Shown here: positions 35,665 through 44,231 of the stretch, in pieces
Layout: each line of letters starts with the position of its first letter
How positions within the stretch are numbered: the stretch's first letter is position 1
NCBI GenBank assembly: GCA_000701945.1
Contig: KL370840.1
Location: forward strand, 620,001 to 684,000
Direction of reading: 5' to 3'
Length of the DNA: 64,000 nucleotides
Source: Anaerotruncus sp. MC2020
GTDB lineage: Bacteria; Bacillota; Clostridia; Oscillospirales; Ruminococcaceae
Notes under the pieces: generated by a model
Told to the model about the DNA's origin: nothing
The model's database searches: none
What the model saw: only the letters and a program-made list of their open reading frames with translations
Translations under genes and position numbers: made by a program

Positions 35665-37263
35665 TTACAGCTTTGTGAAGCGGTGGATCGTGCCGTCGCC
35701 TGCCTTGCCGCAGAAGATAGCCTTCGGACGTGCCCATACACTGCCGTCCTTGACCGACTTGTAGACTACGAGCTCCTCGTTGTTCTCGCTGTGGCGGGCT
35801 ACCGCGATGACCTCGTACTCGTTGCCCTTGTAGTGGCGGTAGTGCGCGCCTATCTCGACCTCTGTCTCGTCGTGGGGAGCCTCCTCGTGAGCGGGAGCCG
35901 CCTCGGGCTCGGTGTTGACGATATCGTCGGACACGATTATCATAGATGTGAACGGCTGGAGGGTGATGTGCGCGTTGCCGTCATTTACCTCTATCTGGTT
36001 CGCGCTCAGCACGTCAACGAGCGCGGGCAGATGTGTGCCGAAGTTGAAGTCGTAGGGATAATCCGCGAGGTTGAGCGCAACGTATACGGTCTGGTCGCCC
36101 TGCACCTTCTTGAAGAGAAGCTGCTGGTTCGTTATCTGTATACGCTCGTAGCCGCCTGTTCTCAGTGCGGGATATGCCTTGTAGATGCGTCCGAGCTTGA
36201 CGATGTGCTTGTAGAGCTCAACGTTCTCGCGCTCCATGTCTGCGAGGTGGAGGCACGGGCGGAGGTTGTCGTCGGAGTTGTTCTCCTTGCGTCCCTGCAC
36301 GCCGTACTCACTTCCGTAGTAGATAGACGGGATACCCGGCATCGCGTACTCGAGAGTATAGATGAGCGGCAGATAAGCGGGATTGTTGACTGTGCTCGCG
36401 AGGCGGTTTACATCGTGGTTGTCGACGAAGTTGTAGAGGTTGATATTCCTGTATATACCGCCATTTGCGCCAGACTGGCGATTGATAGAGTAGTCTATCT
36501 CGAAGTAGTTCTTGTCGTTGTGCGAGGAGTACAGTCCCTTGTAGCACTCGTAGTTCGTAACGCTGTCGAGCATCTCGGGGTTAGCCCAGCGGTTGTAATC
36601 GCCGTGGATTATCTCGCCCATGAGCCAGAAATCGCGCTTCTTGCCCTTGCAGAAGCTCCTTATCCTCTTGAAGAAGTCGAAGTCTATGCAGTCTGCGGCG
36701 TCGAAGCGTATGCCGTCGATGCCGAAGGATTCTATCCAGTAGTTTATCGCGTCGATAAGGTGGTCGCACACGCCCACGTTGCGGAGATTGAGCTTTACGA
36801 GGTTATAGTGACCGTTCCAGCCCTCGTACCAGAAGGGGTCGCCGCAGGGGCTCTGTCCGCCGAAGTTGAGGTTGGCGAACCAGTCACAGTAACCGCTCCC
36901 CTGCCCCTTTTCCTGAATATCCACGAACTGCGGGAACTTTCTTCCGACGTGGTTGAACACGCCGTCGAGGATGACTCTGATGCCGTTCTCGTGGAGGCGG
37001 TCGCAGATAAAGCGGAAGGAGTTGTTATCGCCGAGACGGCGGTCTATCTTCTTGTAGTCAACGATGTCGTAGCCGTGCTCCACGGACTCGAAAACAGGTC
37101 CGAAGTAGATAGCGTCTACGTTCATCTCCTTGAAGTGCGGTATCCAGTCGAGCACCTTGTCAAGACGGAAGGAGACCTCGTCGCTGAAGTCGTTGAATTT
37201 AGGCGCTCCGCAGAAGCCGAGCGGATAGATGTGATAGATTATGGCGTTATCGTACCAGTTCAT
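35665..37263 (-). CDS. Cytoplasmic GH13 alpha-amylase-family enzyme fused to DUF1653
   Basis: A 532-residue protein. The GH13 (beta/alpha)8 module (about 1-440) shows the conserved regions DGVFNHVG, GIRFDAADCID (nucleophile D), the acid/base in WLMGEIIHG and NFVDNHDVNR. The C-terminal 65 residues (GAHYRHYKGNEYEVIAVARHSE) form a DUF1653 domain, normally a separate small protein, joined by an acidic Glu/Ala linker. There is no signal peptide, so maltodextrins in the cytoplasm are the likely substrates; the exact activity (neopullulanase, maltogenic or other) is not clear. It is the second gene after the HD protein and has AAAGGAG before its ATG. Confidence 0.88.
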   Translation of the reverse strand: MNWYDNAIIYHIYPLGFCGAPKFNDFSDEVSFRLDKVLDWIPHFKEMNVDAIYFGPVFESVEHGYDIVDYKKIDRRLGDNNSFRFICDRLHENGIRVILDGVFNHVGRKFPQFVDIQEKGQGSGYCDWFANLNFGGQSPCGDPFWYEGWNGHYNLVKLNLRNVGVCDHLIDAINYWIESFGIDGIRFDAADCIDFDFFKRIRSFCKGKKRDFWLMGEIIHGDYNRWANPEMLDSVTNYECYKGLYSSHNDKNYFEIDYSINRQSGANGGIYRNINLYNFVDNHDVNRLASTVNNPAYLPLIYTLEYAMPGIPSIYYGSEYGVQGRKENNSDDNLRPCLHLADMERENVELYKHIVKLGRIYKAYPALRTGGYERIQITNQQLLFKKVQGDQTVYVALNLADYPYDFNFGTHLPALVDVLSANQIEVNDGNAHITLQPFTSMIIVSDDIVNTEPEAAPAHEEAPHDETEVEIGAHYRHYKGNEYEVIAVARHSENNEELVVYKSVKDGSVWARPKAIFCGKAGDGTIHRFTKL

Positions 37264-37308
37264 ATATACTACTCCTTTGAATTAAAGTTTTTCTTTATGT
37301 TTCTCATC

Positions 37309-37911
37309 TTATTTATCGCTGCCCTCAAGGAAGTACGAAGCCTCCATATCGGCAACGTGAAGCGCAAAAGCAAGCGGATACATCTCCAGCGCCTTGCCTA
37401 TGGTGCCTCTTTCTTCGATACTGCCGTATGAAAATCCCATGTGCCAGCGTATCGCGCACGCCTCATCGCGCGTGAGACGTCCCTCGCCGTAGAGGTAGCC
37501 CGATATGATATATACCGACTTCTCGCCGTGTCCGTAGGGAAGTGTGTCGTTTATCGTGTAGAAAGGCACCTTCTCCCACTGACCCGTCTCTTCGTTTTTC
37601 CTGTTGCGCATTTCCGTCGTGTAGAAGTTGACCTTGCAGACGTCGTGAAGCAGAGCCACTATAGCTATGGTCTCCTCGGAGAAGTCCATGCGGTACATCT
37701 CCTTCGTCCTCGGACGTGAGAGGTAGTCCTTCAGACAGTGATAGACGTTGACGCTGTGCTCTACGAGCCCGCCCTCATGCGAGCCGTGAAAACGCGTACT
37801 GCTCGGAGCGGTGAAGAAGTCGCTCTTCTGCAAGAATTCAAGGAGCTTATCCGCGCCCTTTCGCTTGATGTTCTCGGTATAAATGGAAATAAACTCTTCC
37901 TTTGCTGTCAA
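37309..37911 (-). CDS. HD-domain phosphohydrolase-like protein (TTG start)
   Basis: A 200-residue HD-superfamily protein. Metal ligands appear as H in GGLVEHSVNVY, HD in VALLHDVCKVNFY, and later H and D residues (IRWHMGF, ALHVADMEAS). It resembles the HD part of YhaM-type and related nucleotide or RNA phosphohydrolases, with no partner domain; the substrate is unknown. The start is TTG at 37911, supported by AAAGGAG 8 bases upstream. It lies 45 bases before the GH13 gene in one operon. Confidence 0.85.
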   Translation of the reverse strand: MTAKEEFISIYTENIKRKGADKLLEFLQKSDFFTAPSSTRFHGSHEGGLVEHSVNVYHCLKDYLSRPRTKEMYRMDFSEETIAIVALLHDVCKVNFYTTEMRNRKNEETGQWEKVPFYTINDTLPYGHGEKSVYIISGYLYGEGRLTRDEACAIRWHMGFSYGSIEERGTIGKALEMYPLAFALHVADMEASYFLEGSDK

Positions 37912-37954
37912 GTGGAGTGCTCCTTTCGCTAATAATATAAATCAACCATTAATT

Positions 37955-37983
37955 ATTATACCACTATTCAAAAAAAAATGCAA
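37955..37983 (-). promoter_or_regulatory. Promoter of the HD-GH13 operon
   Basis: On the minus strand TTGCAT (37983-37978), 17-base T-rich spacer, TATAAT (37960-37955). Confidence 0.8.
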
Positions 37984-38054
37984 TAGCTTTTTGGTGAAAA
38001 TCTTCAAAAAAATCTTCTGCCGCACTGATTAATAGTGAATTAAGCATACATACA

Positions 38055-38085
38055 GGGAAAAAACGGGCAGCCTGAGAGCTGCCCG
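38055..38085 (-). terminator. Terminator after the GNAT gene
   Basis: CGGGCAGC (38064-38071) pairs with GCTGCCCG (38078-38085); on the minus strand a T6 tract follows. Ends the alpha/beta hydrolase-tex-GIY-GNAT operon. Confidence 0.9.
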
Positions 38086-38098
38086 ATGAGACCATATT

Positions 38099-38845
38099 CT
38101 ATTGTACAGGCTGAGCGCCTATCTCGACCCATGCGGGGTTAAAGCCGCAATTAAGGGCGATGTTCTGTGAGCGGAGATTAGCGGCTGCCGTGCCGTAGAA
38201 TGGGATATCTCCCTGCTCTGCTATCTTATTTTTCAGCAGAGTGACGAGGTACGTGCCTATGCCCTTTGAGCGGTATTCTGGGATAACGTCGATGCCTATC
38301 TGCTGCCAGTGCGGGGCATCCTCTGAGCAGCCCGCCATACCCATTATCCTGTCGCCGTCATAAGCGCAGACGACTATCCTGTCGGGACGCTCGGGCAGAA
38401 AATGCGGGCATATCGCGTTCGGGAAGCGCTCGTCCCCGTAGAACTGGTGTATCTCCCCGTCACGGAACCACCTCACGGGATAGGAGGCGGTCGGCTCGGT
38501 GTGCCTGTCGGGGAGGAACATATGGTGTGCCTGCGTGAGTGTGAAGCCGTGCTTATTCAGCTCCCGCTCTATCGGCACGAGCTCGGTCATAGCGAACAGC
38601 CAGTGTCCTTTCACCTTTTTTACGTAGTCCGCAAGGAAGTCCTGCATACACTCATTCGCCGTGACAACGGTATTCCCGCCGAGTGTCACCATGTGGAAGA
38701 AATACCTGTCGGGAATGTACTGCCGCCGCCCCTCATGCAGAGCCGAGACCGTCAGCACGTTCTCGCTGCGGAGGAAGTCCTCGGGCGAACAGTTGTATTC
38801 GAGGGAAAGAAGCTCCCTCAGCTTGTCGAAATACTGGCTTTGCAT
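38099..38845 (-). CDS. GNAT-family N-acetyltransferase
   Basis: A 248-residue acetyltransferase. The C-terminal GNAT fold has the acetyl-CoA loop in IDVIPEYRSKGIGTYLV (motif A) and motif B in SQNIALNCGFNPAWVEIG. The N-terminal 110 residues resemble the long variable part of GNAT_acetyltran-type proteins; the acceptor is unknown. The ATG at 38845 follows AAGGAG and starts just 4 bases after the stop of the GIY-YIG gene. A longer frame to 38884 would overlap that gene and lacks a site. Confidence 0.85.
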   Translation of the reverse strand: MQSQYFDKLRELLSLEYNCSPEDFLRSENVLTVSALHEGRRQYIPDRYFFHMVTLGGNTVVTANECMQDFLADYVKKVKGHWLFAMTELVPIERELNKHGFTLTQAHHMFLPDRHTEPTASYPVRWFRDGEIHQFYGDERFPNAICPHFLPERPDRIVVCAYDGDRIMGMAGCSEDAPHWQQIGIDVIPEYRSKGIGTYLVTLLKNKIAEQGDIPFYGTAAANLRSQNIALNCGFNPAWVEIGAQPVQ

Positions 38846-38849
38846 AGGC

Positions 38850-39179
38850 TCACGCTCCTTGTGTGAGGTCGGGGAGCTCCGCACGCGCGTACAGCTCCGC
38901 AGCCTCGTCTCCGATGAGCTCCGCGAACGCTGTCTCGTCCGCTATGAGGCGGAGCTTCTTCGCACGCGGCAGCTTCTTTATCGCGTATTCGAGCTTTGAA
39001 GCCGTGCTCCTGTCACCGCAGCTCCACAGAGCCTCGACGGACATCGGCGGGTGCGAGTGCGTGAACTTTGCCCCGTTCGGAGCCTCGCCCGCGTGCTCAC
39101 GGAAACGCCGCACGGGGTCTGTCGTGATGCCCGTATACAGCGAATCGTCGGTGCAGCGGAGGATATAGACGAAGTACAT
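38850..39179 (-). CDS. GIY-YIG nuclease-superfamily protein (UPF0213-like)
   Basis: A 109-residue single-domain GIY-YIG protein (VYILRCTDDSLYTGITTDPVRRFREH), with the Arg and Tyr positions kept and the later Glu in SKLEYAIKKL. The family (YhbQ/YazA type) is widespread; a role in DNA or RNA processing is suspected but not established. Its start codon overlaps the tex stop (TAATG at 39181-39177). Confidence 0.88.
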   Translation of the reverse strand: MYFVYILRCTDDSLYTGITTDPVRRFREHAGEAPNGAKFTHSHPPMSVEALWSCGDRSTASKLEYAIKKLPRAKKLRLIADETAFAELIGDEAAELYARAELPDLTQGA

Positions 39180-41455
39180 TACTTCTGCTTTATACGGAAT
39201 GCGCTGTTGTGTATCCTGTTCGCGTCAAAGCCCTTGTTCTCGCGCTTTTCACGCTTCGGGCGCGGCTTTCTGTCGCCCTGCTGCTTCTTCTCGGCTTCGT
39301 CTCCGAGACGCATCGTCAGGGAGATTCGGTTGCGCTTGAGGTCAACGTCGAGCACGCGCACCTTCACTACCTCGCCGACCTTTACAGCCTCGAGCGGGTG
39401 CTTGATGTACTTGCTGCACATCTGCGAGATGTGGACAAGTCCGTCCTCGTGTACGCCGATGTCGACGAATGCGCCGAAGTCGATGATGTTGCGGACTGTT
39501 CCCACAAGCTCCATGCCGGGCTTTAAGTCCTTGATGTCCATAACGTCGCCGCTTCTCAGGAGCGGAGGCGGAAGCTCGTCACGCAGGTCGCGTCCGGGCT
39601 TTTTGAGCTCGGAGATGATGTCGGTCAGCGTGGGTACGCCGATGCCGAGCTTCTCGCTTATCTTGTCTATGCCCTCGCTCTCAGCCTTCTCGGAAATGCC
39701 CGCAGCACCGCCGTTTGAGACGTCAGCAAGGGTGAAGCCGCACTCACTGAGCAGCGACGATGCTGCCGCGTAGCTCTCGGGGTGGACTGATGTGTTGTCG
39801 AGCGGATTCTTGCCGTCGCGCACTCTCAGGAAGCCCGCGCACTGCTCGAATGCCTTCTTGCCGAGCTTCGGGACTTTCAGGAGCTCCTTGCGGTCGGTGA
39901 ATCTGCCGTTCTCCTCGCGGTAGGTCACGATGTTCTTTGCGACTGAGGCGTTGATACCCGATATGTACGAGAGGAGCGAATGTGAAGCAGTATTGAGGTC
40001 GACTCCGACGGAATTTACGCAGTCCTCGACAACGCCCGAAAGCGCCTCGCTCATGCGTGCCTGCGGCATATCGTGCTGGTACTGACCTACGCCGATAGCC
40101 TTCGGGTCAATCTTTACGAGCTCCGCGAGCGGGTCCTGAAGACGGCGTGCTATCGAGATTGCGCCTCTTATGGAGACGTCAAACTCGGGGAATTCCTCCG
40201 CCGCTACCTTTGAAGCCGAGTATACGGAGGCTCCCGCCTCGCTGACTACCATGTAGCTCACGCCCGGGGTCTCCTTGAGGATATCAGCGACGAAGCTCTC
40301 CGTCTCGCGGGAAGCCGTGCCGTTGCCGATAGAAATGACGTTTACGTGGTACTTGTCGATGAAGCGCTTGACTATCTTCTTTGCCTCGTCAACTCTCGCC
40401 TGAGAAGCCGACTCCCTGACGGGGTAGATGATAGCGTGGTCGAGCACCTTGCCCGTTGCGTCGATTACTGCTGTCTTGCAGCCGTGCGCGTATCCTGGGT
40501 CGAGTCCGAGGATAACGCTCTCCTTCATAGGCGGCTGCATGAGCATCTGTCTGAGGTTGGAGGCGAATACCTTTATGGATTCCTCGGCGGCTGTAGCCGT
40601 CATGTCGGAGCGTATCTCGCGCTCTATCGACGGGAAAATGAGGCGCTTGTAGCTGTCAGCTGCCGCCTCGCGGACTATCTCGCCGCAAGCGTTGTTAGCC
40701 TTGATGTACTTGCCGAAGATTACGTCCGTAGCAAGCGACTCGTCGAGCGTAACGCTGACCTTGAGCTTGCCCTCCTTCTCGCCTCTGTCAAGCGCGAGGA
40801 CACGGTGATTTGCCACCTTCGGAACGGGCTCGCTGTAGTCGTAGTAGTTCATATATACGGTCTCCTCCTCAGGGTCTGCTGCCTTGGAGACCATTTCGCC
40901 CTTTTCGCCTGCAAGGGCACGGAGCTTCTTTCTGATATCGGCGTCGTCGGAGATATCCTCCGCGATGATGTCCATAGCGCCCTGTATAGCCGCCTGAGCG
41001 TCCGCGACCTCCTTCTCATCGCTGATGAAGCTCTCGGCTTCCTTCTGCGGGTCGGTGGAGTTGTCCTGCGCGAGTATAAGCTCTGCAAGCGGCTCGAGTC
41101 CCTTCTCGCGGGCAATGCTCGCACGGGTGCGTCTCTTGGGCTTGAACGGGCGGTAGATGTCCTCGACCTCGACGAGAGTCATAGCCGCACTGATAGCAGC
41201 CTCTATCTCGGGAGTCATCTTTTCCTGCTCCGTGATGGAGTTTGCGACCTCCTCCTTGCGCTTTTCGAGGTTGCGCAGGTACATGAGCCTGTCGTAGAGC
41301 TCACGCAGTATCTGGTCGTCAAGGGAGCCCGTGAGCTCCTTGCGGTAACGTGCGATGAAGGGTATGGTCTTGTCATCGTCGATGAGTGCGACGGTGTTGT
41401 CGACCTGCTCCTGTCTCAGTGAAAATTCCTTTGCGAGTGTCTTGTTAATGTCCAT
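39179..41455 (-). CDS. tex: Tex-family RNA-binding transcription accessory protein
   Basis: A 758-residue Tex protein. N-terminal helical Tex_N region (about 1-190, including PKRRTRASIAREKGLEPL), YqgF/RNase H-like domain (about 315-440, VILGLDPGYAHGCKTAVID), helix-hairpin-helix repeats (about 480-565, NTASHSLLSYISGI) and a C-terminal S1 domain (about 640-710, GTVRNIIDFGAFVDIGVHEDGLVH). It binds nucleic acid and is linked to transcription and RNA turnover. The gene starts 15 bases after the alpha/beta hydrolase stop and overlaps the GIY-YIG gene. Confidence 0.95.
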   Translation of the reverse strand: MDINKTLAKEFSLRQEQVDNTVALIDDDKTIPFIARYRKELTGSLDDQILRELYDRLMYLRNLEKRKEEVANSITEQEKMTPEIEAAISAAMTLVEVEDIYRPFKPKRRTRASIAREKGLEPLAELILAQDNSTDPQKEAESFISDEKEVADAQAAIQGAMDIIAEDISDDADIRKKLRALAGEKGEMVSKAADPEEETVYMNYYDYSEPVPKVANHRVLALDRGEKEGKLKVSVTLDESLATDVIFGKYIKANNACGEIVREAAADSYKRLIFPSIEREIRSDMTATAAEESIKVFASNLRQMLMQPPMKESVILGLDPGYAHGCKTAVIDATGKVLDHAIIYPVRESASQARVDEAKKIVKRFIDKYHVNVISIGNGTASRETESFVADILKETPGVSYMVVSEAGASVYSASKVAAEEFPEFDVSIRGAISIARRLQDPLAELVKIDPKAIGVGQYQHDMPQARMSEALSGVVEDCVNSVGVDLNTASHSLLSYISGINASVAKNIVTYREENGRFTDRKELLKVPKLGKKAFEQCAGFLRVRDGKNPLDNTSVHPESYAAASSLLSECGFTLADVSNGGAAGISEKAESEGIDKISEKLGIGVPTLTDIISELKKPGRDLRDELPPPLLRSGDVMDIKDLKPGMELVGTVRNIIDFGAFVDIGVHEDGLVHISQMCSKYIKHPLEAVKVGEVVKVRVLDVDLKRNRISLTMRLGDEAEKKQQGDRKPRPKREKRENKGFDANRIHNSAFRIKQK

Positions 41456-41469
41456 TTTTACGTTCCTTC

Positions 41470-42612
41470 CTATTCTGCGTCCTTTGCTGCGTTTGCTTCC
41501 TCGGCTGCCCTTACGGATTCAAGTATCTCGAACACGTCAGCCGCCGATGTATGTACAGGCTCGGGAGCCTTTTCCTGCGGTTTTTCCTCCTCGACGGGAG
41601 TGAAGCTCTCGGGCACGCCGAGCAGCTCGACTGCCTCCTCTGCGGGAGCGGCGGGCATTTCCACGTCCCCCTTGAAGTCGCCTATCCTGTCGAGCCACGA
41701 ATACAGCGTCTTTGCGATGTCCTTGTAGACGTTGATGCAGTTCTTCTCGTGCAGGAGTTCGTGGCGCATACCGTCAAACAGCCTGAACGATACGCTCTCG
41801 TAGCCCACCCTGTCGAGCAGGTCTACCGACTTCATGAACTTGCGCTCCGACAGCATACTCGGGTCGTCGCGTCCCGATAGGCAGCGTATCGGCAGCTTCG
41901 GAGCTGTCACGTTCCAGCCTCTCTTGTCGTATGCCTCGCGCATGATGTGGAGTATGCACTGGTAGCCATTGAGCGTGTATCTGAAGTTGCAGAGCGGGTC
42001 TGCCGCGAACTCATCGACAGCCTCCTTGCGGCTGTTGAGCCATGCGAACTTCACCGAGCTGAACTGCTTGTTGAAGGTCTCCTCGCGCACGTCGTACACG
42101 AGGTCGCTTATGTAGCGGGAGCCGTGCTTCTGCGAGACCTCCGCGGAGATGTTGCGGAGATAGCGCGTGAATCGGCTGTAGCTCGGGCTGCTCAGCAGCA
42201 CTATGCCGTTGAGGTCGTCGTCGTGCTCCCTGAGCATACACCTTACCGCGAGCGCGCCGATGTCGTCGCCCACCATGAAATAGGGATAGTCGGGATAAGC
42301 AGAGCGAACCGACTTCTTCAGCTGATAGATGTCGCTGATGAGGCCCTCTCCGCCGTTCCTGTACATGAAGCCGAGGTCTTCGGGAGCGGCGATGCTGCGC
42401 CCGTGACCGCGGTTGTCGCAGATGACGGTGATGAAGCCCTCGGCAGCGAGGTAATCCATAAATTCAAAATAGCGTTCCTTGTGCTCGTTCATGCCGTGCA
42501 CTATCTGGACTATGCCATTGATATTTCCTTCGGGTCTTGCTATGAATGCGGAAACGGTCAAGCCGTCAAATTCAGATGTGAACTCAAATTGTCTGGTTGC
42601 TGCATTCAGCAT
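41470..42612 (-). CDS. Alpha/beta hydrolase (lysophospholipase-like) with Asp at the nucleophile position
   Basis: A 380-residue protein. The alpha/beta hydrolase core (about 10-300) resembles monoglyceride lipase/Hydrolase_4: IVHGMNEHKERY oxyanion region, DNRGHGRS, and late catalytic-type D and H in LSGRDDPSML and GMRHELLHE. The nucleophile elbow, usually GHSMG, reads GDDIG here, putting Asp (D117) at the Ser position. This could mean an Asp nucleophile as in epoxide hydrolases and dehalogenases, or loss of activity. The C-terminal 80 residues are an acidic, Pro/Glu-rich tail. The second ATG (42612) is 7 bases after AGGAGG; the first (42618) is too close. Confidence 0.85.
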   Translation of the reverse strand: MLNAATRQFEFTSEFDGLTVSAFIARPEGNINGIVQIVHGMNEHKERYFEFMDYLAAEGFITVICDNRGHGRSIAAPEDLGFMYRNGGEGLISDIYQLKKSVRSAYPDYPYFMVGDDIGALAVRCMLREHDDDLNGIVLLSSPSYSRFTRYLRNISAEVSQKHGSRYISDLVYDVREETFNKQFSSVKFAWLNSRKEAVDEFAADPLCNFRYTLNGYQCILHIMREAYDKRGWNVTAPKLPIRCLSGRDDPSMLSERKFMKSVDLLDRVGYESVSFRLFDGMRHELLHEKNCINVYKDIAKTLYSWLDRIGDFKGDVEMPAAPAEEAVELLGVPESFTPVEEEKPQEKAPEPVHTSAADVFEILESVRAAEEANAAKDAE

Positions 42613-42648
42613 ATGCATACCTCCTGTAATGGGGATAATAACATATCT

Positions 42649-42677
42649 ATTGTATCACATTTGCACAGAAAAATCAA
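42649..42677 (-). promoter_or_regulatory. Promoter of the hydrolase-tex operon
   Basis: On the minus strand TTGATT (42677-42672), 17 bases, TACAAT (42654-42649). Confidence 0.78.
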
Positions 42678-42718
42678 TAGCTTCGCCATATAAATTTGTA
42701 CAGGTGTATATTATCAGG

Positions 42719-43447
42719 CTATTTCCCGCTGACGTAGCGCGTTATCCCGTTGAACAGGGTCAATGCCACCTTCTCCTGATATTCCTCCGTATTCAGCAGC
42801 GCTGCCTCCTCGGGATTCGAGAGGAAGCCGCACTCTGCCATGACGGTCGGGTTCTCGCTGTAGTAGCACAGGAACAGCTCCTTCCCGCAGAGCTTTATCT
42901 CGCGCTTGTTGTCGGGCTGCAGCAGCTCCGCAAAGCTTGATTGCAGGCTGCGCGCGAGCTGTTCGCTGCGGCTGTCGGTGCTCGAGTAGAACATCTGCGC
43001 GCCGCTGTATTTCGGGTCGGTGAACTGGTTCTGATGTATGGACACGCATATCGCGTTGTCGTACTTGTTGAACAGTGCGAGGCGGTTGTCCATGTCCGAG
43101 CTCTTCTGATTCGCAAGCCCCTCTATGCCGCTGTCGTGTATCGAGACGTCCTCGTCGCGCGTCACGTCTACCTCGTAGCCCGCTATCAGCAGCATATCAC
43201 GCAGGCGCTGCAATATGCTGAGGTTTATCCCCTTCTCGGGCACTCCCTCCGCTGAGACGCAGCCGCCGTCAAAGCCGCCATGTCCAGCGTCGAGGACGAT
43301 GACGGGCAGCTCGCTGTCCTGCACGAGCGCCGCGGGAGCTGCCTCCTCGTTCCTGCTGCTAACTACCGATATCGCTCCGACCGCCGCCGCGCAGCAGCAC
43401 AGCGTTATCCCCGAAGCTATGAGCTTTATCTTGTTCTTGTTGTTCAT
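42719..43447 (-). CDS. cwlD: N-acetylmuramoyl-L-alanine amidase, CwlD-like
   Basis: A 242-residue Amidase_3 enzyme with an N-terminal membrane anchor (about 8-30). Zinc and catalytic residues are visible as LDAGHGGFDGG (H), E in EKGINLS, H in VSIHQNQF and E in VMAECGFLSN. It cleaves the amide bond between muramic acid and L-Ala; CwlD forms make muramic delta-lactam in spore cortex, although no spore gene is adjacent here. AGGAGG precedes the start. Confidence 0.9.
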   Translation of the reverse strand: MNNKNKIKLIASGITLCCCAAAVGAISVVSSRNEEAAPAALVQDSELPVIVLDAGHGGFDGGCVSAEGVPEKGINLSILQRLRDMLLIAGYEVDVTRDEDVSIHDSGIEGLANQKSSDMDNRLALFNKYDNAICVSIHQNQFTDPKYSGAQMFYSSTDSRSEQLARSLQSSFAELLQPDNKREIKLCGKELFLCYYSENPTVMAECGFLSNPEEAALLNTEEYQEKVALTLFNGITRYVSGK

Positions 43448-43584
43448 TGTCAGCCTCCTGAGTTTTTTGTAAATTCTATGCGGTCAGGCTGTGGAGTATG
43501 ACAAAAAACGAAGGGAGGCGACTGATATCGTCGAACACCTTCTTGAAGCGCGGCTCCCTGTCGTTTTCGAGAGCGTTCCTGCGA

Positions 43585-43613
43585 TTGACATTTTCGTCCT
43601 GCTGTGATATAAT
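43585..43613 (+). promoter_or_regulatory. Consensus promoter of the lipoprotein-putP unit
   Basis: A perfect TTGACA (43585-43590), 17 bases, TATAAT (43608-43613), with TG extension. Expected to be strong. Confidence 0.9.
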
Positions 43614-43664
43614 TTTTATTTGACGGAAGCTTAGTCTTTCTGCTGAAAAGGGGGAACAGCAGTC

Positions 43665-44195
43665 ATGAAAAAGAAATTTGCACTACTTGCTTTATGCTTT
43701 ATGTGCGCAGGTCTGATATCCTGCGGCACCGAAACCGAGAATGCAGAAGTCCCGCAGTCCACGTCGGGCTCCGCGGCTGAGACTGTACAGACGAGCGAGT
43801 CAACAGACGCAGCTCAGACTGCGGCTGTAACAACTGAACAAGCTGAGGCAGCTCAGCCCGATACGACCGAAGAAGCGTCAGCTGAGCAGAGCGAAGCCAA
43901 GGCAGAAGCTCTTACGGAAGAGCAGGCTCTGAATGCAGTAAAGAATTATTGCTTCACTCAGAATCCCGACCTGAAAAGCAAGGCGGAGTCGGCTGAATAT
44001 AACGTATACTGGGACGTTACAACAAATGATGCCAATGAAATAGTTGTTCTGTTCAGGTCTTATACAGGCGCACAGATACGCTATTACATCGACCCCGTAT
44101 CAGGAGCGGCGTACACTACAGAGTTAGTCCCCGGAATAATAGACGAGGAACAGCGCACCGAGGAAAGCCTTAATGTCAGGGACTATCTAACGTGA
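43665..44195 (+). CDS. Hypothetical lipoprotein with Ala/Thr/Glu-rich linker
   Basis: A 176-residue lipoprotein: lipobox LISCG, a long low-complexity linker (about 25-85, AAETVQTSESTDAAQTAAVTT and similar), then a folded domain of about 85 residues (LTEEQALNAVKNYCF ... YYIDPVSGAAYTTELVPG). The latter resembles PepSY-like or small lipid-anchored domains found in Ruminococcus, but no firm match. It stands 36 bases before putP without a terminator between, so may be co-transcribed. Confidence 0.75.
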   Translation: MKKKFALLALCFMCAGLISCGTETENAEVPQSTSGSAAETVQTSESTDAAQTAAVTTEQAEAAQPDTTEEASAEQSEAKAEALTEEQALNAVKNYCFTQNPDLKSKAESAEYNVYWDVTTNDANEIVVLFRSYTGAQIRYYIDPVSGAAYTTELVPGIIDEEQRTEESLNVRDYLT

Positions 44196-44231
44196 CTTTT
44201 TCCGTAAAAATCAAACATAAAGGAGTAAGAC

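Noticed and set aside
35644..37431. 595-residue plus-strand ORF antisense to the GH13 gene
   Set aside because: Composition is that of a shadow frame (Val, Glu and Arg excess) and it crosses two real genes and a terminator.
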